Below are positions 27,113 through 34,929 of a stretch of 59,088 nucleotides of DNA, in pieces; position 1 is the stretch's first letter, and each line of letters begins with the position of its first letter. The notes under the pieces are model-generated. The model did no database searches and was not told the DNA's origin. It was given only the letters and a program-made list of their open reading frames with translations. The DNA comes from a bacterium (GTDB taxonomy: Bacteria > Actinomycetota > Acidimicrobiia > Spongiisociales > Spongiisociaceae): NCBI GenBank assembly GCA_028821575.1, contig JAPPFW010000002.1, forward strand, positions 146,625-205,712, in the 5' to 3' direction. The translations under genes and the position numbers were made by a program.

Positions 27113-27762
27113 CTAAGAGGTCATGGGGTGATACTTCGAGCGGACCGGGAGGGGATCCACGGTCCAGGCGACCCGGTCGGCGAGCCTCTTCAGCATCGAG
27201 AACCGGACATCCCGGAAGGAGGGGTCGTTCCATCGGTTCTGGGTCTCGCCGGGATCCTCGGCCAGGTAGTAGAGTTCCCCGGTCTCGTGCCCGTGCACGG
27301 TGACATCTTGTACCGGTCGCTGCGGACCATGGTGAGGAAGGCCAGGGGATCGGGATCCCTGAACATCACGCTGGCGTCGATCCGGCGCTCGGTGACCGAG
27401 AGACCGCCCGAGTGCGAGAAGTCCCAGCCCAAGTCGAGTTTGCCCACCCCGCAGACATATCCGTCATCAGCCAGGAGACCTGTCACCGGGACCTCGTCCT
27501 CCGGGATGGCCGTCCCGTTCTGCCGCAGGCGGGTGGTGCGCGGGTAGCGGCCGGTGAGGAAGCTGGCCCGGCTCGGCGCGTAGACGGGACTCTGGGTGTA
27601 GAAGTTGCTGAACAAAACACCGTTATGCACGAGCCGGTCGAGGTTGGGGGTGTTCACGAAGTCGTTGCCGTAGCACCCGAGCGTGTCGAACCGCTGTTGG
27701 TCGGTGCAGATCCACAGCACGTTGGGCCACTTGGGAGGCACTCTGGCGGGTTGCGAGGACAC
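27113..27762 (-). pseudogene. Sulfatase-family hydrolase, multiply inactivated
   Basis: The N-terminus WPNVLWICTDQQRFDTLGCYG and the QSPVYAPSRASFLTGR block are clear sulfatase. The formylglycine Cys of C-x-P-S-R is Tyr (TAC for TGC, one transition), which would abolish sulfatase activity. After KLDLGWDFSHSGG the sequence jumps to the C-terminal region (RRIDASVMFRDPDP), losing about 250-300 residues. A frameshift near 27300 then moves the end (MHGHETGELYYLAEDPGE, to 27113) into another frame. Three independent lesions make this a pseudogene. Possible starts are GTGs at 27762 or 27741. Confidence 0.88.
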
Positions 27763-27908
27763 CTGGGCGATTCGCTTTCGGAGTGTGTGCACAGCGCCGG
27801 CTGCTGTCGTCAATCGTAGATCACACGTGCTGCGGCACCCGCCCGCAGTGACCATTGCTGCTCGGCGCCGGCAAATAGGATCGGCTCCCAGCGGCGACGA
27901 GGCGTCTG

Positions 27909-29027
27909 ATGTACGGTGGCAGCCCGCTCTTGGTAGTCGGGATGGAGACGGCCCCTATCAGGGTCGGGCCCCGTCACGTGTGGCTGATCGTGCGGCTCAC
28001 GACCAACAAGGGCCTGGCGGGCCTCGGCGAGGCGTCCCTCGGACCGGTCACCAGGCTCGATGAACTGGATGATTTCTTCCGCCTGGTCGAAGGGGGCTCA
28101 CCTCTCGAGATCCGTAAGTACCGCGCTCGTGCTCGGGACCTGGCGGCCCGTGGCGGACTCCGCGCGCAGACCGCCATGAGCGCCGTCGAGCAGGCCCTCT
28201 GGGACATCACGGGGAAAGCCTTGGACGCCCCGGTCCACGTGCTCCTGGGAGGCGCGGTGCGGACCCGGGTCCCGGTCTACGCCAACATCAACCTGATGAC
28301 CACGGACCGGTCACCCGTCGGCTTCGCGCGCAGCGTCGCCAAGGCCGCAGAAGCGGGATTCTCCATCTTCAAGGCCGCCCCGTTCGACGGTTTCCCCCCC
28401 GCCGCTGAGGGGGCAGAGGCTGCGCAGCGGGCCGCAGATCTCGGCATCGACTGCGTGCAAGCGATGAGGGAAGCGGTGGGAGAGGACGTGTCGATCCGGG
28501 TCGACTGCCACCGGTACTTCGGGTTCGAGCGTGCCGTCGACACCGCCCTCAGGCTCGAGCCCTACGTACTCGACTGGTTTGAGGAACCGACCGACCCGAC
28601 CGACGCGGTGACCACGGCCCGGATCAAGGCGGCGATCCCGCAGCGGCTGGCGGGAGGGGAGTTGCTCTTCGGGGTGGAGGGGTTCGCCCCGTTGTGCCGG
28701 CGGGATGTGCTCGACGTGGTGATGCCCGACATCATGCACTGCGGAGGCATCCTCGAGGGACACCGCATCGCGGCCGCCGCCGCCGCCGGGGGCGTGCTGG
28801 TGTCGCCCCACAACGCCTGCGGCCCGGTCGCCACCGCGGCCGCCGCACAGTTCGCGGCCGGTACCGAGAACTTCGACAGTCTCGAGCTGCAGTGGGGCCA
28901 GGTGCCCTGGCGAAGCGACCTCACCGACCCTCCGGAACGCGTGCGTGCCGGGATCCTCGAAGTACCGGCCGGCCCGGGCCTCGGGATCGACCTCAACAAC
29001 TCGTTGGTCACAGAGCATCTCGCCTGA
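27909..29027 (+). CDS. Mandelate racemase/muconate lactonizing enzyme family protein (enolase superfamily)
   Basis: 372-aa enzyme of the enolase superfamily, abstracting a proton alpha to a carboxylate (sugar-acid dehydratase, racemase or cycloisomerase). N-terminal capping domain ends near SAVEQALWDITGKAL. Barrel ligands are Asp in RVDCHRYFG, Glu in DWFEEPTDP and Glu in LAGGELLFG, with a C-terminal His in VSPHNACGP. Only one Lys (IFKAAPF) is seen where many members have KxK. It is convergent with the PhyH-like gene and preceded by the sulfatase remnant. A sugar-acid dehydratase is the most likely role, not proven. Confidence 0.87.
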   Translation: MYGGSPLLVVGMETAPIRVGPRHVWLIVRLTTNKGLAGLGEASLGPVTRLDELDDFFRLVEGGSPLEIRKYRARARDLAARGGLRAQTAMSAVEQALWDITGKALDAPVHVLLGGAVRTRVPVYANINLMTTDRSPVGFARSVAKAAEAGFSIFKAAPFDGFPPAAEGAEAAQRAADLGIDCVQAMREAVGEDVSIRVDCHRYFGFERAVDTALRLEPYVLDWFEEPTDPTDAVTTARIKAAIPQRLAGGELLFGVEGFAPLCRRDVLDVVMPDIMHCGGILEGHRIAAAAAAGGVLVSPHNACGPVATAAAAQFAAGTENFDSLELQWGQVPWRSDLTDPPERVRAGILEVPAGPGLGIDLNNSLVTEHLA

Positions 29028-29075
29028 AGCGAGGGAGGCTTGGGATCGGGTAGGTCACCGGCGCCCCGATCTGTC

Positions 29076-29819
29076 CTACTCCTCGGCCAGATACCGGTTC
29101 AGATCCTGCACCTCCTGCGGCATCTGCTCCCATACAGAGGGTTTCAACATGCGGTAGCCGGAAGTGCGCACGTCGTACCAGGCGGGCATGTACCCGCTCG
29201 CCAGTTCGACCCGGCAATGCGAGGACGATTCGTTGGCGGCCAGCCCGTGCCAGGTCGCGCCGTTGAACAGCACCAAGGACCCGGCGGGAGCTTCGACCCG
29301 GGCGACGTGCCGATACCGACGTTCCGGGTCGGGAAGCCGGCTGGACAGGTGGCTGAAGGGCATGAACAGGCGGGCACCGTTCTCACGGGTCAGGTCGGCC
29401 AGGATCCAGGAGAACGGCAGCACCATCCGGTATTCGGGCATGGGAAAGCCTTGCTCGCCAAACCATGCCGCCGGCGCGGTGCAGTGCAGCGGGTGGGCCG
29501 GCGCGCCCGGCTTCCGTACCAGAGCCGTCACCTCGACGATCTGGAACGAGTCACCCAGGGCGTGGCGGGCCAACTCGAGACAGACCGGATGGGCCAGCAG
29601 GGCGCTGAACATCTGGTAGTCGGCGGGATCCGTGTGGTTCAGGACTCCCCGCAGGGCCAGGTCGGAGCCCTCCGGCCGGGCGAGGTCGGCGACCAGCGAC
29701 TCGAGCAGTCCAGCCAGCCGCCCGGCATCCTCGGCGGTTATGAGATCCTCCACGACCACGAACCCGTAGAGGTCGAGGTCGTGCTTGTACTCCTCGATCC
29801 GGGCTCGGTCGTGGTTCAC
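29076..29819 (-). CDS. Phytanoyl-CoA dioxygenase family protein with altered iron site
   Basis: 247-aa PhyH-like double-stranded beta-helix protein, normally an Fe(II)/2-oxoglutarate oxygenase. The distal His (GATWHGLAANES) and the 2OG-binding Arg (SHCRVELASGY) are present. The first facial-triad motif HxD reads HCT (His112, Thr114), so the carboxylate ligand is replaced. PGSH is PFSH. Loss of the Asp occurs in non-haem halogenases (HxA/G) and in inactive homologues, so normal hydroxylase activity is doubtful. The start is the GTG at 29819, chosen because homology begins at once after it. The gene is 58 bases downstream of the corrinoid protein gene on the same strand. Confidence 0.82.
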   Translation of the reverse strand: MNHDRARIEEYKHDLDLYGFVVVEDLITAEDAGRLAGLLESLVADLARPEGSDLALRGVLNHTDPADYQMFSALLAHPVCLELARHALGDSFQIVEVTALVRKPGAPAHPLHCTAPAAWFGEQGFPMPEYRMVLPFSWILADLTRENGARLFMPFSHLSSRLPDPERRYRHVARVEAPAGSLVLFNGATWHGLAANESSSHCRVELASGYMPAWYDVRTSGYRMLKPSVWEQMPQEVQDLNRYLAEE

Positions 29820-29877
29820 AGCGTTCAAACGGTCCTGCCGCCGGGCGGGTGATCCGCAACTCGGGTCCGTGACACGC

Positions 29878-30630
29878 TCAGGCGTTCGAAGCCGCGATGA
29901 GTTGCTTGGCCAGGGCCACGCAGGCGAGCGCATCCTTCCCGTAGCCGTCGGCCCCCATGTCGTCGGCGAACTCCTGGGTGACCGGGGCGCCGCCCACCAT
30001 GATCTGGACCTCGTCCCGTAGGTCCTCGTCGATGAACGCCTCGATGGTCCGGCCCATGTTCGGCATCGTGGTGGTGAGCAGGGCCGACATTCCGAGGACC
30101 TTCGCCTCGTGATCCTCGACCGCGTCGATGAACTCGTCCGCCGACGTGTCGACCCCCAGATCCACGACGACGAACCCGGCGCCTCTGAGCATCATGATGC
30201 ACAGGTTCTTGCCGATGTCGTGCAGGTCGCCCTTGACGGTTCCCATGATCACGGTACCGATCGGCTCGATCCCCGAGGCCGACAGGATCGGTTCTATGTG
30301 CCGCATACCGGCCTTCATGGCGCGGGCACAGGCCAGCACCTCGGGTACGAAGATGAAGTTCTCCCTGAACTTGATGCCAACGATGCCCATCCCGGCGATC
30401 AGGCCGTCGTCCATAACCTCGAGAGCCTCGATTCCCTCTGCCAGCGCATGCTCGGTGAGCCGGTCCACGTCGTGGTGATCGGCCTCGATCAGCGCGGCCG
30501 CAATCTCCTGCATCATCGGACTGGCACGGCTGAACACCTCGATGTTGCGTTCTATCTCCTCCGGCCGTTCCAGGTAGTCCTCGATCTCGAACCTGATCGT
30601 CTCGTTGGCGATGTCGGACAGTTCCGCCAT
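29878..30630 (-). CDS. Corrinoid (B12-binding) methyl-carrier protein
   Basis: 250-aa cytosolic protein of the MtaC/MtbC/MtmC type. A four-helix cap domain (residues about 35-115) is followed by a Rossmann B12-binding domain with the lower-axial His motif GDLHDIGKN (DxHxxG), then MSALLTTTM (SxL) and IMVGGAPV (GG). It shuttles a methyl group on cobalamin between methyltransferases. The ATG at 30630 follows a GAGGAG site and lies 16 bases after the UroD-family stop, so the two form an operon. Confidence 0.9.
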   Translation of the reverse strand: MAELSDIANETIRFEIEDYLERPEEIERNIEVFSRASPMMQEIAAALIEADHHDVDRLTEHALAEGIEALEVMDDGLIAGMGIVGIKFRENFIFVPEVLACARAMKAGMRHIEPILSASGIEPIGTVIMGTVKGDLHDIGKNLCIMMLRGAGFVVVDLGVDTSADEFIDAVEDHEAKVLGMSALLTTTMPNMGRTIEAFIDEDLRDEVQIMVGGAPVTQEFADDMGADGYGKDALACVALAKQLIAASNA

Positions 30631-30646
30631 GTCCCTTGGTCTCTCC

Positions 30647-31702
30647 TCAAGCCGCCGACGCACGCCCGGCGTGCCAGTCATCCACGGCTTTGGGGATCTC
30701 GAGCAGGTTCTCGATTGGGGTCTGGAGAGGGATGGCGCATTCGGGAGCGACCATCTGCACGCCGGCCTCGAGGTTGGCCAGGACCTCCTGCCGCACTTCT
30801 TCGGGGCCTTTGGAGAACAGAGTCTCGGGGTTGTTCACGTTGCCGACCAGGGCGATGTCCCCGCGGACGGCCTCCATGGACTCCTCTGGCTTGTTCTTGG
30901 AGTCGTAATGGAAGGCGGCCATGCCGGTGTCGGCGATGAAACCCATCCGATCGACCGTTCGCCCGCAGATGTGCAGGATCAGCGGGACCGGGATCCTTTC
31001 GACCATCTCCACGTGGAGTTCCTTCAGGTAGCGGTAGTAGTAGTCCCCGGACACCAGGTCGCCGGTGGCATGGTCGGGGAAGGTGAGCGCGTCAGCACCG
31101 GCTTCTATCTGGGCGACTCCGAAGAGAACGGAAATCTCCTTCATGCGATCGAGCGCGTCCTTCGTCTTGGTCTCGTCGTCGTAGGACATCAGCAGGAACG
31201 GCTCCACCCCGAAGCAGTGGTACCCGAGGGTCCAGGGCCCCATGGTCTTGCCGATTATCGCGACCTCGTCGCCGAACTCCCGACGCAGGATCCTGATGGC
31301 GTCGAGGACACACCTGGTGTCCGGATGCTCGAGGAATCCGTCCGGGATGTTGATGTCCTCGGGCTCCTCCCAGATCGGTTCCCGCATCTTGACGGTGGGC
31401 CAGTTGTCCTTCTGCTCCCACTGCATCTTGCACCCGAGGGCCGAGGACTCCTGGATGATCGAGAAAACCGGCATGACGCTGTCGAACCCGAGCTCCGTTC
31501 GACCGGTGGCAGCCAGGCGCGCCATCAACTCGGCCTCCCGGTTGGCGTCGGGGAAGTAGGCGTCGACCAGGTCCATGAGCTCGACAGTCGCCACCGACGT
31601 GGGGTTGGAGACGGGCGTCCTGTCCACCGGTTCCCGCCGCAGGGCTGCCAGCACCCGCTCACGGCTGGTCATCCTCGGCACGGCAGCGGTCGACTCGTTC
31701 AT
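30647..31702 (-). CDS. Uroporphyrinogen decarboxylase-family methyltransferase (MtaA/CmuA-like)
   Basis: 351-aa TIM-barrel protein of the UroD family. It carries the zinc-thiolate motif HxC in LILHICGRTVDRM and a later Cys in VAPECAIPLQTP, the ligands of methylcobalamin:CoM-type methyltransferases. It lacks features tying it to haem synthesis, and its partner is a corrinoid protein, so methyl transfer is the likely role. No separate substrate-specific MtxB-type methyltransferase and no tetrahydrofolate acceptor are in the window. Start: ATG at 31702 with GGAG six bases upstream; a GTG four codons earlier is possible. Confidence 0.85.
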   Translation of the reverse strand: MNESTAAVPRMTSRERVLAALRREPVDRTPVSNPTSVATVELMDLVDAYFPDANREAELMARLAATGRTELGFDSVMPVFSIIQESSALGCKMQWEQKDNWPTVKMREPIWEEPEDINIPDGFLEHPDTRCVLDAIRILRREFGDEVAIIGKTMGPWTLGYHCFGVEPFLLMSYDDETKTKDALDRMKEISVLFGVAQIEAGADALTFPDHATGDLVSGDYYYRYLKELHVEMVERIPVPLILHICGRTVDRMGFIADTGMAAFHYDSKNKPEESMEAVRGDIALVGNVNNPETLFSKGPEEVRQEVLANLEAGVQMVAPECAIPLQTPIENLLEIPKAVDDWHAGRASAA

Positions 31703-32310
31703 CGTCGTCTCCACCTCCCCGAATCCGGGGTGACGGCGGCATATCCGCCCAAGGCACCCTCCCGCGCAACTATAGGCGACCAGCCGCTCTGCTTGACGGG
31801 TCGAGGCCCGACCGGACTACCCCCGGTAGCCGGGATCAGGGCAGGTGGCGTGGTCGGACGCCCGCGGCCGTACACCTGGCGGCAACCCGCCCGGGGCTCC
31901 GAGGCCGGCCAGCAACAACCCGACCCCGGAGTCCGACGCTCACCTCGCGCCCAAGCCCTACCGGGCTTCCCACCCCCGCCACCACCAAACCGACTCGGGT
32001 AGGGACGCGCCCGCGGGCGGGGCCTGCGACCGGGCGACCACCCGGCCCACCCTCAGGATCACCGACTCCCGGCTGAACACCGTCCCGAATCGATCTCCTG
32101 CCCCGTGGGAGTCCGCTCCCGTCGATGATCACCGCGTCGCGACGGAAAGTGATGTATGTGCTCTGATGTTTGTGCTCTCGGCTATATCAATATGCTCCGA
32201 GGGAGTGACAACTTCAAGACCCGGGTGGTTTGATCTCTTCTCGACCTGCGTCGACGGGACACGAGGAGAACGACCGCGGTGGGATCGCTACCGGTCGGCT
32301 CCCGCCGCCC
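31703..32310. other. 608-base gene-free stretch upstream of the UroD-family gene
   Basis: Open frames here have Pro/Arg-rich, composition-driven translations with no family resemblance. Between about 32140 and 32230 base composition is markedly richer in A/T and contains a 14-base tandem duplication. It must include the promoter of the UroD/corrinoid operon. No riboswitch fold, including a cobalamin type, was recognised. Confidence 0.5.
32151..32178. repeat. 14-bp tandem duplication
   Basis: GATGTATGTGCTCT (32151-32164) is followed immediately by GATGTTTGTGCTCT (32165-32178), one mismatch. It lies in an A/T-richer patch of the intergenic region; possible operator pair or chance duplication. 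Confidence 0.6.
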
Positions 32311-33885
32311 TCAGAGGCCCAGCGAGCCGGGGTTGGTCAGCCCGTGCGGGTCGACATGGTTCTTGATCGCTTCCAGCAGGGCCCTCGCACCGGGATCCAG
32401 ACCGTCGAGGTAGGGGTACCGCTTGCCGATCTGGAGGTGAGCTGCGCCGGACTCGTGGAACGTCTCGATCAGCCGTGCCCTCAGGTCCGCCACGACCTTG
32501 CTGACTGCAGGGTCGTCCTCGAACTTCCGGTAGCGGCCTAGCTTGGACGGGTCCAGCATTCGCTCGTGCCACAGGTTCCGGGGTCCGGGCCAGTACAGCA
32601 CCACTTCGAGGATGCATCCTCCCGTACCCACCACCGCCGTCAGGAGACCGGTGACGATGCCGAAGCGCTCGATCGGCTCGGCGAACTCGGCGAACAGCTT
32701 GTCGAGCCGGTCCCAGGCGCCGTTCACGGCGGACAGGGGGAAGACCCCGTGGGTGGGGATCCACCGCTCTCCCTCGGGCCCGAGGGTGGCAGCCAGGCTG
32801 ACATAGGGATTGCCGAGCATTACCCGAGGCACGGAGTCGGGAAGCTGGCGGCTGCCCCGCCTGCAGATGGCCGTTATCTCGGCGATGGCCGCCTCCGCCG
32901 CCCGGGCGGAGCGTTCCTCGACAATCACATGCATGGCGTAGCCATGCACATCAGCCACCCGCCTCCCTCGCAGCGCAACGGCGGCCGCCTCGCGCAAGCC
33001 CGCCACCGTCGTTTCCGCCGTCCTGACCACCCCTTTCAGCTTCTGGGCCCCTTCCCGCAGCCGGGTCTTGCGCACGCGCTGGTACTGGAGCAGCGGATCC
33101 AGTCCGAAACAGGTCGAGGCGGTACCCGAGCGGGCGACATCGGCCATCGCCTCGACGAACCTCTTGCGGTCCCGGAAGGAGAATGAGGCGAATCCGGCGG
33201 CCGCGGGCTTGGCCATCAGCGGCAGCGTGGCCTCGACCTTGATGCCGAGTGCTCCCGAGTCGCCGAGGAACACACCGGTCAGGTCGGGACCGAAGTTGCG
33301 GTGGAAGGGCGACCCGGCAGACGTTCCCGCCGATCCGGTCCGTACCAGGGTTCCGTCGGCCAGCACCACTCCCAGACCGAGAACCGAGTCGGCCGCGCCC
33401 CCGTGAGCGGCGGACCCCCACAGGATGGCGTTCTGGGAGAGGGTGCCGCCGACGGTGGCGTAGCGGCCCGAGAAAGGCCCTCCGAACGGCGTGGTGGTTC
33501 CCGTCCCTTCCAGAGCCTCGCTCAGTCGTTCCCACGTGCAACCGGTCTCCACCGTCACGTACATGTCGGCCGGGTTGACCTCGACCACCCTGTCGAGTGC
33601 CCGGGTGTCCACGATGACCGAGTCGGTTCGCTCCGGCAAGTAGCCGCCGGTGTAGGAGACCCCGCCGCCTCTCGGGACGATGGCGAATCCGGCACCCGTC
33701 ACCGCTCGCACCGCTGCCCCAAGCTCCTCCACGGTGGCGGGCCGGATGACGGCCGCCGCGGTCTCGCCGGCCTCGAAGATGTCGTGCGAGAAGAAGCGCC
33801 GGTCGTCCCCGCCCTCGAGGACCGAATCCGATCCTAGGACATCGCACAGGGTCCGGCGGAGGCCGGAGGGAAGACGGACCGTCAT
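32311..33885 (-). CDS. FAD-binding oxidase (vanillyl-alcohol oxidase/D-lactate dehydrogenase type)
   Basis: 524-aa flavoenzyme with an N-terminal PCMH FAD domain (VPRGGGVSYTGGYLPERTD, then the GGTLSQNA region) and a C-terminal FAD-oxidase domain ending in VDPHGLTNPGSLG. This arrangement resembles 4-cresol dehydrogenase/vanillyl-alcohol oxidase and D-lactate dehydrogenases. The PFGGPFSGRYATVGG segment lies at the end of the FAD domain. The ATG at 33885 starts shortly before the first helix. It is divergent from the alpha/beta-hydrolase gene with only 52 bases between, suggesting a shared control region. Oxidises an aromatic alcohol, phenol or 2-hydroxy acid (inference). Confidence 0.85.
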   Translation of the reverse strand: MTVRLPSGLRRTLCDVLGSDSVLEGGDDRRFFSHDIFEAGETAAAVIRPATVEELGAAVRAVTGAGFAIVPRGGGVSYTGGYLPERTDSVIVDTRALDRVVEVNPADMYVTVETGCTWERLSEALEGTGTTTPFGGPFSGRYATVGGTLSQNAILWGSAAHGGAADSVLGLGVVLADGTLVRTGSAGTSAGSPFHRNFGPDLTGVFLGDSGALGIKVEATLPLMAKPAAAGFASFSFRDRKRFVEAMADVARSGTASTCFGLDPLLQYQRVRKTRLREGAQKLKGVVRTAETTVAGLREAAAVALRGRRVADVHGYAMHVIVEERSARAAEAAIAEITAICRRGSRQLPDSVPRVMLGNPYVSLAATLGPEGERWIPTHGVFPLSAVNGAWDRLDKLFAEFAEPIERFGIVTGLLTAVVGTGGCILEVVLYWPGPRNLWHERMLDPSKLGRYRKFEDDPAVSKVVADLRARLIETFHESGAAHLQIGKRYPYLDGLDPGARALLEAIKNHVDPHGLTNPGSLGL

Positions 33886-33937
33886 GATCGCGGAAGGGTC
33901 ACCGGCGCCACCCGCACACGGTACCATTCCGCCGGAT

Positions 33938-34735
33938 ATGGAATCGGTCAGGCGAGGCTACGTGGATGTCGGATGGGGACAGGTCCACTACCGGACGTCG
34001 GGGGAGAGGGGACCGGTCGCCCTGTTCTTCCACGAGTCCCCGCTGTCGAGCATGGCCTACGAGCAGGCGCTGCCCTACCTCGGGCGACGATTGCGGGCAT
34101 ACGCCTTCGATACGCCCGGCTACGGATCCTCCGATCCCCCTCCCCACGACCGGTTCGAGATACCGGACTACTCGGCCATGCTTCTCCAGGCAGCCGACGC
34201 GCTCGGCCTCGATACGTTCGCAGTCTCCGGCGTCCACACGGGGGCGTCGCTGGCTCTGGAAGTAGCGCTACAGGCCGAACCCGGCAGGGCTACCCACGCC
34301 ATCCTCAGCGGTGTTCCGCTGATGACCGAGGAGGACCGTCGCCGGTACCTGGCATCGTGGGCGCCCTCGATGCGACCGACCACGCAGGGGGAGCATCTGG
34401 AGTGGGCCTGGCAGCGTTACCAGCGGATCTGGGGCGCCGACTCGGACCCCGGGGTGCTACACGTGGGAGCAATCCACGTTCTGTCGGTCCTGGATCGGTA
34501 CCAGTGGGCCTATAACGCGGCGTTCCGATACGATCCCGAGGCCGGACTGAGGCGGCTCGCCTGCCCGACACTGTTGCTGGACGCCGAGTTCGACATCTTC
34601 GCAGACCAGGACGAACCAGCCGCCGCCCTGATCCCGGATGCACGCATCTCGATTATCCGCGGACTGCCCGGTCAATTGCCCATCCGCGTCCCGGAGGAGT
34701 ACGCCGCCCGGATCATCCGGTTCGTGGCCGGGTAA
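33938..34735 (+). CDS. Alpha/beta-hydrolase-fold protein lacking the usual Ser and His
   Basis: 265-aa protein with the alpha/beta-hydrolase pattern: HESPLSSMAYEQ oxyanion region, FDTPGYGSSDPP, and the acid strand LLLDAEFDIFAD. The nucleophile elbow reads GVHTG, so His100 is where Ser/Cys/Asp is expected. The C-terminal region (RGLPGQLPIRVPEEYA) has no catalytic His. It may use a different chemistry, such as cofactor-free lyase or oxygenase-type, or be catalytically dead. The open frame extends upstream to 33680, but that part is antisense of the FAD oxidase. Confidence 0.8.
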   Translation: MESVRRGYVDVGWGQVHYRTSGERGPVALFFHESPLSSMAYEQALPYLGRRLRAYAFDTPGYGSSDPPPHDRFEIPDYSAMLLQAADALGLDTFAVSGVHTGASLALEVALQAEPGRATHAILSGVPLMTEEDRRRYLASWAPSMRPTTQGEHLEWAWQRYQRIWGADSDPGVLHVGAIHVLSVLDRYQWAYNAAFRYDPEAGLRRLACPTLLLDAEFDIFADQDEPAAALIPDARISIIRGLPGQLPIRVPEEYAARIIRFVAG

Positions 34736-34758
34736 GAGGCAATGCATGGGGGTGACAG

Positions 34759-34929
34759 ATGGATGATGAGCGCAACCACGAGCAGCCCGCAAGCGCGGAA
34801 GCGGCGGAGGCTCCGGACCTGGCCACGATCCTGACCGGAACGGTCCGGTCCGCCGCTCTCCGGCTCCCACGCGACCGGCCGCTACCGGTGGTGTACGTCG
34901 TTGCGCCGTGTCCGCAAGACCGACCGTGA
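34759..34929 (+). CDS. Small 56-aa ORF coupled to the amidase
   Basis: An ATG preceded by GGGGGTGAC opens a 56-codon frame. Its stop overlaps the amidase start (TGATG), giving it the position and size of AtzG-type subunits that accompany some amidases. The translation (acidic and Ala-rich at first, then basic with a VVYVV strand) does not clearly match that family, so the resemblance is positional only. It could also be a leader peptide. Confidence 0.45.
   Translation: MDDERNHEQPASAEAAEAPDLATILTGTVRSAALRLPRDRPLPVVYVVAPCPQDRP

Noticed and set aside
30647..31702. Haem-biosynthetic HemE
   Set aside because: The zinc-type HxC...C motif, the corrinoid-protein partner and the lack of haem genes nearby point to a methyltransferase instead.
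31703..32310. Cobalamin riboswitch upstream of the corrinoid/UroD operon
   Set aside because: No B12-box-like consensus or matching stem arrangement could be seen in the 608 bases.
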